Positions 26,913 to 36,612 of a DNA stretch of 64,000 bases are shown in pieces (position 1 is the first letter of the stretch; every line of letters starts with the position of its first letter). Under the pieces are notes generated by a model. The model saw only the letters and a list, made by a program, of their open reading frames with translations. It did not search any database and was not told the origin of the DNA. Origin of the DNA: Nostoc edaphicum CCNP1411. Its GTDB lineage: Bacteria; Cyanobacteriota; Cyanobacteriia; Cyanobacteriales; Nostocaceae. The stretch lies in NCBI RefSeq assembly GCF_014023275.1, contig NZ_CP054698.1, forward strand, positions 3,286,001 through 3,350,000. The letters are read 5' to 3'. The position numbers and the translations under genes were made by a program.

Positions 26913-27863
26913 TTGGCAGTATTGGAAAAGAACTTTAGGAATATGCGATATTTTCATCCTCGAAAAATACTGCTAAGGAGTATAGGAGTGGTAGCGATCG
27001 CCTACATTTCAACTTGTCTAATTTTGTTTATTCGGCAGCGTTATTTGATATTTCGCCCCACTCCACAAATTTTAACGCTACCTAGTTCACCCGACTTTTT
27101 TCTTCCTTACAAAGATGTGCGTTTACCTATTACCAGCTCTAATGAATATATACATGGCTGGTGGATTCCAGCAGCATTACCAAAAGAGAAAGTTTCTTTA
27201 ATTCCAAATGAGCCTGTAAAAATTTTAAAATCACCTAAAACATTTTTATACTTTTGTGGTGCTGCTGCGAATAAGGGTTACTACACTCATATAGCCAGAC
27301 TTCAAGCAATGCGACAGTTGGGGTTTTCTGTGTTAGTGATTGACTACCGAGGTTTTGGTAGTAGTAAAGGGAATTTTCCTAGTGAGTCTCAGCTTTATCA
27401 AGATAGTCAAATAGCCTGGAATTATTTAGTAAAAATACGACAAATTCCTCCAGAGCAAATTGTCATTTACGGCGAATCACTTGGGGGAGCAGTTGCTATA
27501 GATTTGGCAGTAAAACATCCAGAAGCTAGTGGATTAATTGTGCAAAGCTCTTTTACATCAATGGCAGAGGAAATAAAATATAGAGATTGGTTACGGATGT
27601 TTCCCATCGATTTGCTGCTAACACAAAAGTTTGATTCTATTTCTAAAGTTCGTTCTCTACGTCTTCCAGTTTTATTTATTCATGGAACTGATGACAGCAT
27701 TGTTCCATCCTATATGAGTCAGCAGTTATATGATGCTGCCTCTGAACCCAAACAACTTTTATTAATTCCAGAAGGAAAACATTTCCAAATTTATCAACCT
27801 GGAAGTAACTCGTATTTACAGGCAATTCAGAAGTTTATCCAAAAGGTAGAGTCTCAAGAGTAA
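26913..27863 (+). CDS. Alpha/beta hydrolase, membrane-anchored
   Basis: The 316-residue product has one N-terminal membrane segment (about 22-42) and an extracytoplasmic or peripheral hydrolase domain. The triad is visible: nucleophile in GESLGG (about 190), Asp in HGTDDS (about 262) and His in PEGKHF (about 294). The family (ABHD13/YfhR type) includes esterases and thioesterases. A Met at residue 11 is an alternative start. It follows the AAA+ gene by 53 bases, including a short repeat, and may be independent. Confidence 0.82.
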   Translation: MAVLEKNFRNMRYFHPRKILLRSIGVVAIAYISTCLILFIRQRYLIFRPTPQILTLPSSPDFFLPYKDVRLPITSSNEYIHGWWIPAALPKEKVSLIPNEPVKILKSPKTFLYFCGAAANKGYYTHIARLQAMRQLGFSVLVIDYRGFGSSKGNFPSESQLYQDSQIAWNYLVKIRQIPPEQIVIYGESLGGAVAIDLAVKHPEASGLIVQSSFTSMAEEIKYRDWLRMFPIDLLLTQKFDSISKVRSLRLPVLFIHGTDDSIVPSYMSQQLYDAASEPKQLLLIPEGKHFQIYQPGSNSYLQAIQKFIQKVESQE

Positions 27864-28022
27864 GAAATAGATCCATCGGGATTACCTTCGACACGATTCA
27901 AAAATTCGTCCAAGACTTGCAAGAATCTTTATGTCTCTTCGAGATGAGGCATGTGTGAACATAATCGGAATTGATGCCGACGGGATAGGCTGTAAATAAT
28001 CACTTATTGAGGCTGATAAATC

Positions 28023-29373
28023 ATGGGGAGTGCAAATAATCAGGGGTTTTGCTGGTGGTTTCTACCAAAAGTGACCCACTACAGTTTAACTTTGTTGCTG
28101 AGTACGGTAATGCTTGCTGATGCTATGGGGGCGACACCAAGAAACATAGGGTTGCAGATAGCACAGCGCCCAGGAACCACTCAACAAAATGCCACTCGTG
28201 CTGCTGCTGAACGTGTTTTTCAAGAGGGATTGAAACTTTATCAACAAGGGACAGCAGAATCATTGCGACAAGCGATCGCAAAATACCAAGAAGCGCTGAA
28301 GCTTTGGCAACAAGTTGATGATAAACCCTGGGAAGCCGAAACCCTCAACAATATTGGCAAAGTCTACGACGATTTAGGAGAAAAGCCAGAAGCGCTCAAA
28401 TATTACAACCAAGCTTTACCAATACTCCGTGCAGTGGGGGACAAGGGAATGGAAGCCAGCACCCTCAACAATATTGGCAGTGTCTACGGCTCATTAGGAG
28501 AAAAGCAAGAAGCGCTCAAATATCTCAACCAAGCTTTACCCATAAGCCGTGCTGTGGGGGACACAAAAGTGGAAGCCGTCACCCTTGCCTATATTGGCAA
28601 AGTTTACGACAATTTAGGAGAAAAGCAAGAAGCGCTCAAATACTTCAACCAAGCTTTACCAATACTCCGTGCTGTGGGGGACAAGGGAATGGAAGCCAGC
28701 ACCCTCATCAATATTGGCATTGTCTACTCTGATTTAGGAGAAAAGCAAGAAGCGCTCAAATACCTCAACCAAGCTTTACCCATAGGGCGTGCAGTGGGCG
28801 ACAGAAAAGTGGAAACCCGCACCCTCAACGATATTGGCTTTGTCTACATCTCATTAGGAGAAGAGCAAGAAGCGCTCAAATACTTCAACCAAGCTTTACC
28901 CCTACTCCGTGCAGTGGGCGAGAGAAGAAGGGAAGCTACTATCCTCAGTAATATTGGCGCTGTCTACAATTACTCTTTAGGAGAAAAACAAGAAGGGCTT
29001 AAATACTACAACCAAGCTTTAACAATACTCCGTGCAGTTGGGGACAGGGAAGAGGAAGCCAAAATGCTCTTTCATATAGCTCTCCTAGAATCCAGTCAGG
29101 GTAATTTACAACCAGCCCAAACACATATTCAAGCAGCTATTGAAATATTTGAAGATTTACGCGCCAAAATAGCTAACGAAGAACTACGCGCTGCTTACTC
29201 TGCCTCACTCCAACGCTACTACCAGTTAAACACCTATCTGCTGATGGAATTGCAAAAAAAAAGACCTATAAAAAGGATATGATGCATTGGCACGAGAGCG
29301 ATCGCTCTCGTGCCCGTATTCTGATAAAACTACTAACCAAAGCAAACATAGACATCCGCAAAGACATTGATTT
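28023..29373 (+). pseudogene. TPR-CHAT protein gene, frameshifted and truncated
   Basis: The open part (28023-29282, 419 aa) has an N-terminal signal-like segment and about seven TPR-like repeats of 40 residues (EALKYxNQALPI...NIGxVYxxLG), nearly identical at DNA level in 120-base units. Near the end, a run of nine A (29254-29262) breaks the frame. Shifted by one base, translation continues with HESDRSRARILIKLLTKA and NIDIRKDIDF, typical of the linker before a CHAT (caspase-like) domain. That segment stops at about 29370, abutting the next gene; the CHAT domain itself is missing. So the protein lost its peptidase part. Confidence 0.7.
29290..29313. repeat. 24-base perfect palindrome centred on HIP1
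   Basis: GCACGAGAGCGATCGCTCTC plus GTGC is a perfect palindrome around GCGATCGC. It lies just after the TPR stop codon and may act as a transcription terminator hairpin. Confidence 0.7.
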
Positions 29374-29377
29374 TCAG

Positions 29378-30637
29378 TCAATCCATCGCTTTAATCTGCT
29401 GATTAGCTTCATTCTGTGCTTTCAGCATCGCCTGCTTTAATGGTTGTTGTCCCAACAAGGCGCTGACGAATTGGTTATCAAAGTTATTAACGATCGCACT
29501 TGGATATTTCCCTACCTGCCACGGTGTAGCATAATTTACTCCCGCTACTAATGGCGATCGCAATGGATCTTGGTCATAGCCCAAATTCTTTGCTACTGAT
29601 TTACGTGTTGGCAAAGCAAACCCTGTTCCTGTCCACTTTTGCATTCCTTCTTTTCCTGTGAGATAAGAAATCAACTCCCAGGCTTCGGCTTTGTGTTGTG
29701 CTTGCTTATTCATTACATAGGCAACTGTAAATACCATCGTGCCTTTTTTGTCATTAATAGTAGGCACTGGTGCAGTACCAAACTCTACTTGCGGAAAGGT
29801 TTCAGTTAAATAGGGAATTGCCCAGTTACCTTCAATCACCATTGCCACTTTACTCTGACCAAACATTTCACTACCTGAGTTTGTCCCCACATCAGATTTT
29901 TGGGCAGAGGAGCGGTCTTTTTGATACTGGTTTACTACCAACTCTAAACCCTGTAAACCTGCTTCACTGGCAAAGGTAGCAGAACCATTTTGATCAACAA
30001 GTTGTCCACCAAAGGCTTTAATTTTATAAGCTTGACGCGCTAATTCTGGAATTTCTCCAAAGCCGTATTTGTTAAGTTTGCCTGTCAATTGTTTCGAGTA
30101 GTTACGTAATTCATCCCAAGTCGCTGGTGGATTACTCAAGCCTGCAAAGGCGAAGGCTTTTTTGTTATAAAACAGAGCAAGGGTGGAATAGTCTTTGGGA
30201 AGACCGTAAATCTGGTTCTGATATTTAAAACTGTTGAGTAGGGTATCCTCGAAGTCTACTAAGTCAAATTTGGTAGTGATATAACTATCTAACGGTTCCA
30301 AGACATTTTGACTCATCAAGAAAGGAGCTTCCAGCGCATCTAGATAAAAAACATCGGGCGCAGCTTCCCCAACCAAACGAGTTTTGATTACATCCATGTA
30401 TTGGTCGGAAATTACCTCATATTTGACCTTAATGGTTGGATATTGTGCCTCAAAGTCTTGCAGTACTTGTCTCAAGAGCTTTTGCTCAACGGGAGAACCT
30501 CCCCAACCACTGAGTTTAATAGTGACTGCGGTAGATGTTAAGGGTTTGCTTGGTAATTGTAAGCTTTGACAAGCAATAATAGCGATCGCGATCGCCATCA
30601 TCAATCCCAAAAAATTAAATAATCTTTTCTTAATCAC
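29378..30637 (-). CDS. Sugar ABC transporter solute-binding protein
   Basis: The 419-residue product has a lipoprotein signal (AIAIIACQ, lipid Cys near residue 23) and the fold of family 1 sugar-binding proteins, with the conserved GLPKDYSTLALFYNKKAF segment. It would deliver sugar or glycoside to the MalF/MalG-type permeases encoded at 22359-24100 on the same strand. The five kilobases of unrelated plus-strand genes between them make this an interrupted transporter locus. No ATPase gene is nearby. Confidence 0.9.
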   Translation of the reverse strand: MIKKRLFNFLGLMMAIAIAIIACQSLQLPSKPLTSTAVTIKLSGWGGSPVEQKLLRQVLQDFEAQYPTIKVKYEVISDQYMDVIKTRLVGEAAPDVFYLDALEAPFLMSQNVLEPLDSYITTKFDLVDFEDTLLNSFKYQNQIYGLPKDYSTLALFYNKKAFAFAGLSNPPATWDELRNYSKQLTGKLNKYGFGEIPELARQAYKIKAFGGQLVDQNGSATFASEAGLQGLELVVNQYQKDRSSAQKSDVGTNSGSEMFGQSKVAMVIEGNWAIPYLTETFPQVEFGTAPVPTINDKKGTMVFTVAYVMNKQAQHKAEAWELISYLTGKEGMQKWTGTGFALPTRKSVAKNLGYDQDPLRSPLVAGVNYATPWQVGKYPSAIVNNFDNQFVSALLGQQPLKQAMLKAQNEANQQIKAMD

Positions 30638-30824
30638 AGACAGATAACAGTTTCTCTCTTCTTACTTATACCTTCTGTTGCTAAGGAGTGAAATTTTACT
30701 TATTTGAAATTTTTGTTGAGAATTGCAAGCTAAAATAACGAAAAATTATCAGCAATGCTATAAAGCATACTGAATTCCTCTGCAACCGGATTTATCCAGG
30801 GTACTTCACCCATAAACATAGATT

Positions 30825-32246
30825 ATGGATTCTGTTCAGGTTGAAACAACTGCGCCACTGACTCTGGAATTTCCCCAGATTGCCTTACCACCAACAGCAA
30901 TCTCTCCAAACTCTCGAATTCCCAAGGATACTATTCGCACTAGTTTAAAAGCTTCTACTGCGGATTCTGTCTTAGCATCGGTTTACTCCCTTGGAACTGG
31001 CGGGATTTTACTCAGCAATTTATTGGTGGAATTAGGTGCTAGTCCAGTGGTATTTGGGATGCTTTGCTCTATCCCTATGTTGGTCAATCTTATTCAGCCG
31101 TTGGGTGCTTATTTGTCGGAACGCAGCACCAGCCGTTTTCAATATTCGCTTCGGACACACGGAATTGGTCGGCTGCTATGGCTAATTTTAGTAATTGGTA
31201 TTGCCAGCGCCAGTTGGGGAGTGGTTGATACTCAACAGCTAGTCATATTGACACTCTTGATTGTTCTATTCAGTAATCTTTTGGGAGGACTAGGAACTGC
31301 ATCGTGGCTAAGTTGGGTGGCAATGATAGTTCCCCGACGATTGCGAGGTAGGTATTTTGGGCTACGCAGTAGCGCCGCTAGTCTAACTAATTTGGTTTGC
31401 GTACCAATAGCCGGTCTACTTGTATCACATTGGTATGGAGGATCTCTACAAGGTTATGGGTTAGTTCTACTGGTAAGCGTTGTCTTTGGAATTATGGGAT
31501 TGGGGTGTCAATATTTCCAGGTGGATATGAATCCGCGATCGCAAAACACTTATTATGGCAAGTTAACTCAAACAAGTGAGATTCAATCAGAGGTTGTAAA
31601 AGATGAATCTTCTGAAGTCGCTCAATCAATTGATCCACCACAAAACCAATTAGCTAACAGTGTTTGGAAAAACTCTAACTTTTTGATATTTCTGCTGTAT
31701 TTCAGCTTTTGGACACTTGCTGTTAACCTCAGCAGTCCTTTTTTTAACCTCTATATGCTGGATACGCTGGATTTAGATGTAAGTTACGTGACTATCTACA
31801 ACAGCCTCCAGGCGGGGGCAACTTTGCTGATGCTCATCCTGTGGGGAAAATTAGCAGACAAGATAGGTAATCGTCCCATCCTCATTTCTATTGGGATTTT
31901 GGTTGCAGCGACACCACTGCTGTGGCTGGGGATTAGTGTTAATTGCCTTGATATTTGGCTGTGGTTGCCACTATTGCACATCTTGATTGGAGGGACTTGG
32001 GCGGCAATTGACTTGTGCAACAACAATATACAATTAGCGATCGCACCAACTCAAAATCAGTCTATCTATTTTGCGATCGCAGCTGCCGTTGCTGGAGTAA
32101 GTGGTGCTTTAGGCACAACTATAGGCAGTTTCATCGTCCAATTTGCCCAGTCTGGAGGTTTACTAACCTTGTTTGTCCTCTCTGGTCTATTCCGACTAGT
32201 AGCCCTTGTTCCACTCATGTTTCTCCAAGAGCCAGGGAGAGGATGA
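30825..32246 (+). CDS. MFS transporter
   Basis: The 473-residue product has about twelve membrane segments and the MFS-style loop RRLRGRYFGLRSSAASL between segments 4 and 5. A polar insert of about 40 residues (240-280) marks the central cytoplasmic loop. The first 45 residues are polar and variable. It sits divergently from the solute-binding gene. The substrate is unknown; efflux or sugar transport are both possible. Confidence 0.85.
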   Translation: MDSVQVETTAPLTLEFPQIALPPTAISPNSRIPKDTIRTSLKASTADSVLASVYSLGTGGILLSNLLVELGASPVVFGMLCSIPMLVNLIQPLGAYLSERSTSRFQYSLRTHGIGRLLWLILVIGIASASWGVVDTQQLVILTLLIVLFSNLLGGLGTASWLSWVAMIVPRRLRGRYFGLRSSAASLTNLVCVPIAGLLVSHWYGGSLQGYGLVLLVSVVFGIMGLGCQYFQVDMNPRSQNTYYGKLTQTSEIQSEVVKDESSEVAQSIDPPQNQLANSVWKNSNFLIFLLYFSFWTLAVNLSSPFFNLYMLDTLDLDVSYVTIYNSLQAGATLLMLILWGKLADKIGNRPILISIGILVAATPLLWLGISVNCLDIWLWLPLLHILIGGTWAAIDLCNNNIQLAIAPTQNQSIYFAIAAAVAGVSGALGTTIGSFIVQFAQSGGLLTLFVLSGLFRLVALVPLMFLQEPGRG

Positions 32247-32249
32247 GAG

Positions 32250-32335
32250 GGAAAGAAGCAGGGGAGCAGGGAGCAGGGAACAGAGTTTTTCTCTGCCCAA
32301 TGCCCCATGCCCGATGCCCAATGCCCCATGCTATT
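32250..32335. repeat. Tandem heptamer-type repeats between convergent genes
   Basis: GGGAGCA-type and CCCCATGCCCAATG-type repeats fill the gap between the MFS and accD stop codons. Confidence 0.8.
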
Positions 32336-33281
32336 CTGCGGCGGTAGAAGTCAAGGACATTGTTTCCCACAACACCATGTGAGGTGTTGTTAATACAGGC
32401 TGGTGTAGAGCAATCAGCTGGGCTAGGGTGTTCTTTAATTGGGTACGGGGTACGATATCATCGACAAAACCATGCTGGAGCAAATCTTCAGCAGTCTGGA
32501 AATTTTCGGGTAGTTTTTCCCGCAGGGTTTGCTCAATCACTCGCCGACCAGCAAAACCAATGGTTGCCTTGGGTTCTGCCAAAATTATATCGCCCAACAT
32601 TGCAAAACTAGCGGTAACGCCGCCCGTTGTCGGATTGGTCAAAACTGGAATATATAATAATCGGGCGTCTTTATGGCGCTGTAAGGCTGCGGAGATTTTC
32701 GCCATCTGCATCAAAGAGAGCATACCTTCTTGCATCCTGGCGCCACCGGAGGTACAGATGATAACTACAGGATAGCGTCGTTGAGTGGCTTGCTCAATCA
32801 TCCGAGTGAGTCTTTCTCCCACAACCGAACCCATACTACCACCCATGAAGCGGAAGTCCATAACCCCAAGGGCAATGGGCAAACCATTAATTTGACCCAA
32901 ACCAGTTCTAACTGCGTCTATTAAGCCAATTTTATCTTGTGTTTCCCGCAAGCGATCGCTGTAGAGTTTGCGATCGCGAAATTCTAGCGGATCAGTTGGA
33001 CGCAAATGCTCATCCAGCGGTTTCCAGGTATTGTGATCTATCAATTGACGGATGCGCTCATCGCTGTCTACCCGATTGTGGTGACCACATTCGATACAAA
33101 CCATCTGATTGGCTTTCAGGTCTTTTGTATATGCCAACACGCCGCACTTAGAACATTTATGCCACAAACCATCAGCAATTTCACGCTCTTGGCGTTCGAG
33201 GCTGGTAGATCCTGACTTCCGTCGATTTGCAAACCAATCAAATAGAGACTTTAAACCACGTGATTCTTCGTTGTTAGCCAT
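32331..33281 (-). CDS. accD: Acetyl-CoA carboxylase carboxyltransferase subunit beta
   Basis: The 316-residue product starts with a four-Cys zinc finger (CSKCG ... CIECG, about residues 43-65) followed by the crotonase-like carboxyltransferase core ([32 protein letters not shown]). It forms the carboxyltransferase with AccA and makes malonyl-CoA for fatty-acid synthesis. Length and motifs are normal. Monocistronic. Confidence 0.97.
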   Translation of the reverse strand: MANNEESRGLKSLFDWFANRRKSGSTSLERQEREIADGLWHKCSKCGVLAYTKDLKANQMVCIECGHHNRVDSDERIRQLIDHNTWKPLDEHLRPTDPLEFRDRKLYSDRLRETQDKIGLIDAVRTGLGQINGLPIALGVMDFRFMGGSMGSVVGERLTRMIEQATQRRYPVVIICTSGGARMQEGMLSLMQMAKISAALQRHKDARLLYIPVLTNPTTGGVTASFAMLGDIILAEPKATIGFAGRRVIEQTLREKLPENFQTAEDLLQHGFVDDIVPRTQLKNTLAQLIALHQPVLTTPHMVLWETMSLTSTAAE

Positions 33282-33862
33282 TTTTTATTTTATTTTAAGT
33301 GGGTATGAGGTCGAAAAGATGTTAAACCGTATTGGGTTGTCCTTAGTTAAGAGTCATTTGTCTTTACTAATGACTCATGACTACATCGTTAAACTACGCT
33401 TTTAAGCAATTCAGACCTTAATTTTGATCTTTGGTTGCCAGCTTAACGAAAATACTTATGCCAATACAAGTCTCTTGCTCTTTTTTTCAGCAGACTTAAT
33501 TATATGGACGTACTGACAACGCCATGAGAATACCAACCTCCAAATAAGATGCTTTCCCCCTCCTACCCAAATCAATTATTCGTATTGCTAGGTTCTGAAC
33601 AAGCGGCATCTTTTGCACTAGTTGTACTTGCCAACGGTTAATCGTCGTTAAGAGGGTAATACAAGTCACAAGCTGAATATTATCAAAATGTGAAGGGCTG
33701 ATGGGGTAATGTTGGTTACAGTCACGAATTATAAATATTTTTTATGAATGGGCATTGGGTATGGAGCATTGGGCATGGGGCATGGGGCATTGGGCATTGG
33801 GCATTGAGGAGCAGAGGGGAAAACTCTCCTTTCTTGCCCCCTTGCTTCTTCTCTACTCCAAT
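33282..33862. other. Intergenic region upstream of accD
   Basis: These 581 bases hold the accD promoter and, at 33744-33815, GGGCATT-type tandem repeats just downstream of pilD. No gene is evident between. Confidence 0.55.
33744..33815. repeat. GGGCATT-type tandem repeat tract
   Basis: Imperfect seven-base repeats (GGGCATT, GGGGCAT) run for about 70 bases. Confidence 0.8.
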
Positions 33863-34711
33863 TCAAGACGCTGGAAAAAATAACCGCAGGTAGCTTGACA
33901 AAATAGCTTCGCCGCTAAAGAGGGTAATCACAGATCCTAAAGCCAGAAAAGGGCCAAAAGGCATTTTTTGTCCTAACTTTTGTCGCGATGTTTCTTGATT
34001 TGCGGCTTTGCGTCTACGTATAATAACACCACTGCCAATTAAGGCTCCCAGCGCACAGGCAATAAAACTAGCCAAGAGTAAATATTTCCAGCCTAACCAG
34101 GCTCCCATCATGGCTGCTAACTTGGCGTCACCTGCACCCATTGCAGTTTTACCAAAGGCAATTGAACCCAGTAGGGCGATCGCATCAAACAGCCATAAGC
34201 CCAATACTGCACCAACTATGGCCATCATCAGGTGATTTACCAATGCTACTAAACTAGCTTCTGGTAAAAAACCAACCACCATTTGAAACAAAATCCCTAG
34301 CACTAAACCCGACTGAGTAAGTGGATTAGGTAGGGTCATTGTATCTAGATCGATAAGTGATAGCGCTAATAACCAACTGCAAAAAGCCCAATAGCCTATT
34401 GTTAAAATCGAAACTTGAAATACCAAAAAAATCAGTAAAAAAATTATGCCCGTTACCCCTTCTACCACAGGATAACGGACAGAAATTTTGCTTTTGCAAT
34501 ATCGACACCGCCCTCTTAAGGAAATCCAGCCGAATACTGGTACATTGTCGTAAGCTTTTAGCTGGTTTAAGCATTTAGGACAACGAGAAGGCGGCCAAAG
34601 AATTGACAACCCAGCAGGTAACCGATAAACAATAACATTGAGAAAACTACCAATAGATGCACCTAAAGCAAAGACTATTACACTCGCCGGAATGGCGAAC
34701 AAAATGTCCAT
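33863..34711 (-). CDS. pilD: Type IV prepilin peptidase
   Basis: The 282-residue product has an N-terminal membrane segment, the two CxxC pairs of the zinc-binding loop (CPKCLNQ, CRYCKSK), and further membrane segments carrying the aspartyl catalytic residues in LIDLDTM and GAGDAKLAAM. It cleaves and methylates type IV prepilins at the cytoplasmic membrane and so serves pilus biogenesis, motility and DNA uptake. All key residues are present. Confidence 0.94.
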   Translation of the reverse strand: MDILFAIPASVIVFALGASIGSFLNVIVYRLPAGLSILWPPSRCPKCLNQLKAYDNVPVFGWISLRGRCRYCKSKISVRYPVVEGVTGIIFLLIFLVFQVSILTIGYWAFCSWLLALSLIDLDTMTLPNPLTQSGLVLGILFQMVVGFLPEASLVALVNHLMMAIVGAVLGLWLFDAIALLGSIAFGKTAMGAGDAKLAAMMGAWLGWKYLLLASFIACALGALIGSGVIIRRRKAANQETSRQKLGQKMPFGPFLALGSVITLFSGEAILSSYLRLFFPAS

Positions 34712-34718
34712 ACAGTCA

Positions 34719-34830
34719 TTAGTCCTTTGTCATTTGTCCTTTGTCCTTTGTCCTTTCTCATTCGTCCTTTGTCAATGACTAATGACTAATGACCAATGAC
34801 TAATGACTAATGACCAATGACAATGACTAA
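34719..34830. repeat. TCCTTTG and ATGACTA-type tandem repeats
   Basis: Four or more TCCTTTG units are followed by about eight TAATGAC/CAATGAC units. It lies upstream of pilD and may overlap its promoter. Confidence 0.85.
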
Positions 34831-35087
34831 TAAATGTGCGATTCAATTTGGCTCAAGGGCACAAAACATTCTTGAGGTAGGAGAACTGGTTGGTTAGTAA
34901 AAATAACCTTACCTCGATGAGTCATTCGATTAATTGCTACACCGGAAGGTTGCCCAGCTATTTCGGGATGTACTTCACAGTGAGTGTAGTAAATCTGCCC
35001 AGCGGCTCTGATTACGGCGGGATCAATCAGAGGCGATTGGTTCTTCGGGGCGGTAAAATTTGCTTGTCCTTGTCGTAATGCGTACAC
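34827..35087 (-). CDS. Small hypothetical protein, 86 aa
   Basis: A GTG-started frame encodes 86 residues with balanced composition, no membrane segment and one Cys in each half. It lies between leuB and pilD on the same strand. The context and unbroken frame favour a real gene, but I recognise no family. Confidence 0.55.
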   Translation of the reverse strand: MYALRQGQANFTAPKNQSPLIDPAVIRAAGQIYYTHCEVHPEIAGQPSGVAINRMTHRGKVIFTNQPVLLPQECFVPLSQIESHIY

Positions 35088-35177
35088 TATCGACTGTTAT
35101 TTGATTGCTAGATTTCCCTTTAGTCTACCCGAAACTTATAGCAAAGGTTGCCAAATTGCCCAAGTTGCTCGACAAAA

Positions 35178-36266
35178 TTATTTTTGTTCAATAGCCTTAA
35201 TGAGTGAGTCTCCCATAGCGCGGCAACCAAGGAGATTTTTTCCTGGGGAAATTATGTCCCCTGTGCGATCGCCTTGTTCTAAAACTTGCAATACGGCTTG
35301 TTCGATGTGATCTGCCGCTTTGGGTTGGTCTAAACCGTAGCGCAACATCATCGCCGCACTCAAAACCTGTGCTAAAGGATTTGCCTTATCCTGTCCGGCA
35401 ATATCTGGGGCGGAACCATGAACTGGTTCAAACACACCAGGCCCAGAAGCGCCCAAACTAGCTGAGGGTAACATTCCAATACTACCTGTGAGCATGGCAG
35501 CAGCATCAGAGAGAATATCACCAAACAAGTTGCCTGTAACTATAGTGTCAAATTGCTTGGGAGCGCGTACTAACTGCATAGCAGCATTATCTACATATAA
35601 ATGAGAGAGTTCGATATCTGGATATTCTTGTGAAAGTTGGGTGATGCGATCGCGCCACAACTGAGAGACTTCTAATACGTTCGCTTTATCTACCGAACAA
35701 AGTTTTCCACCGCGTTTCCGGGCTGCTTCAAAGGCTACCCGCCCAATGCGTTCAATTTCCGATTCGGTGTAAACCATTGTATTTACACCGCGTTTTTCAC
35801 CATTTTCTGCGGCAAAAATCCCTTTAGGCTTACCGAAGTAAATCCCGCCAGTGAGTTCGCGCACCACCATAATATCCACGCCTTCCACAACTTCGCGTTT
35901 CAAAGTCGAGGCGTCGATTAGCTGGGGCAAAATTTTCGCTGGGCGTAAATTGGCAAATAATCCTAAACCGGCACGTAGTCCTAACAAACCTGCTTCTGGG
36001 CGTAAATTGGATGGTAAGGAATCCCACTTATAACCACCAATGGCAGCTAGTAATACAGCATCACTGTTACGGCAAGCTTCGAGAGTAGCAGATGGTAGGG
36101 GTTCCCCTGTGGCATCAATTGCTGCACCACCGATGAGGGCTTCTTGAAATTCAAACTTCAGATCAAATTGCTTGCCTACGACTTTCAGCACATCTACCGC
36201 CACTGCCATAATTTCAGGGCCAATGCCATCGCCGGGGAGTAGTGTAATGCGGTAGTTCTGGGTCAT
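35178..36266 (-). CDS. leuB: 3-isopropylmalate dehydrogenase
   Basis: The 362-residue product has the N-terminal [11 protein letters not shown] motif, the substrate-binding [10 protein letters not shown] segment and the metal-binding [14 protein letters not shown] region, followed by the NAD-binding [13 protein letters not shown] loop. It catalyses oxidative decarboxylation of 3-isopropylmalate in leucine synthesis. Length and residues are normal. It is not next to other leu genes. Confidence 0.97.
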   Translation of the reverse strand: MTQNYRITLLPGDGIGPEIMAVAVDVLKVVGKQFDLKFEFQEALIGGAAIDATGEPLPSATLEACRNSDAVLLAAIGGYKWDSLPSNLRPEAGLLGLRAGLGLFANLRPAKILPQLIDASTLKREVVEGVDIMVVRELTGGIYFGKPKGIFAAENGEKRGVNTMVYTESEIERIGRVAFEAARKRGGKLCSVDKANVLEVSQLWRDRITQLSQEYPDIELSHLYVDNAAMQLVRAPKQFDTIVTGNLFGDILSDAAAMLTGSIGMLPSASLGASGPGVFEPVHGSAPDIAGQDKANPLAQVLSAAMMLRYGLDQPKAADHIEQAVLQVLEQGDRTGDIISPGKNLLGCRAMGDSLIKAIEQK

Positions 36267-36419
36267 AGCTGATTATTACTAGGTAAATGCTTACAGATCA
36301 AATATCATACCTAGCAAAATGTACCGATGGAGTTTTTAATTTATTTAATTATTTATTTAGATGTGTGTTGTCTGAATCGCTCTTTCGATGACCAGACACA
36401 AAAACAGATTTTTATACAT

Positions 36420-36560
36420 GACTTACGCAACTGGCATATTATTTTTAGTTTGTAGTGAGGACTTTAGTCCTCAAAATCAGGGCTGTTCGCGGAGCATTCC
36501 CGTAGGGTAGCCCTTACTACAAACCAAAAGGTTTAATTTTTTGTGACACTTGCGTAAGTC
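36420..36560. mobile_element. MITE-like element, 141 bases
   Basis: GACTTACGCAACTG at the left end is inverted at the right end (CACTTGCGTAAGTC, one mismatch). Inside, TTTGTAGTGAGG and its near inverse form a second palindrome, with GAGGACTTTAGTCCTC within. No ORF. The adjacent IS630 element does not share these ends. Confidence 0.65.
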
Positions 36561-36612
36561 CTATTATGTAAAAAGTGCACAAGCAAGACGAGAAGTAGAA
36601 AAAACTGCTATG

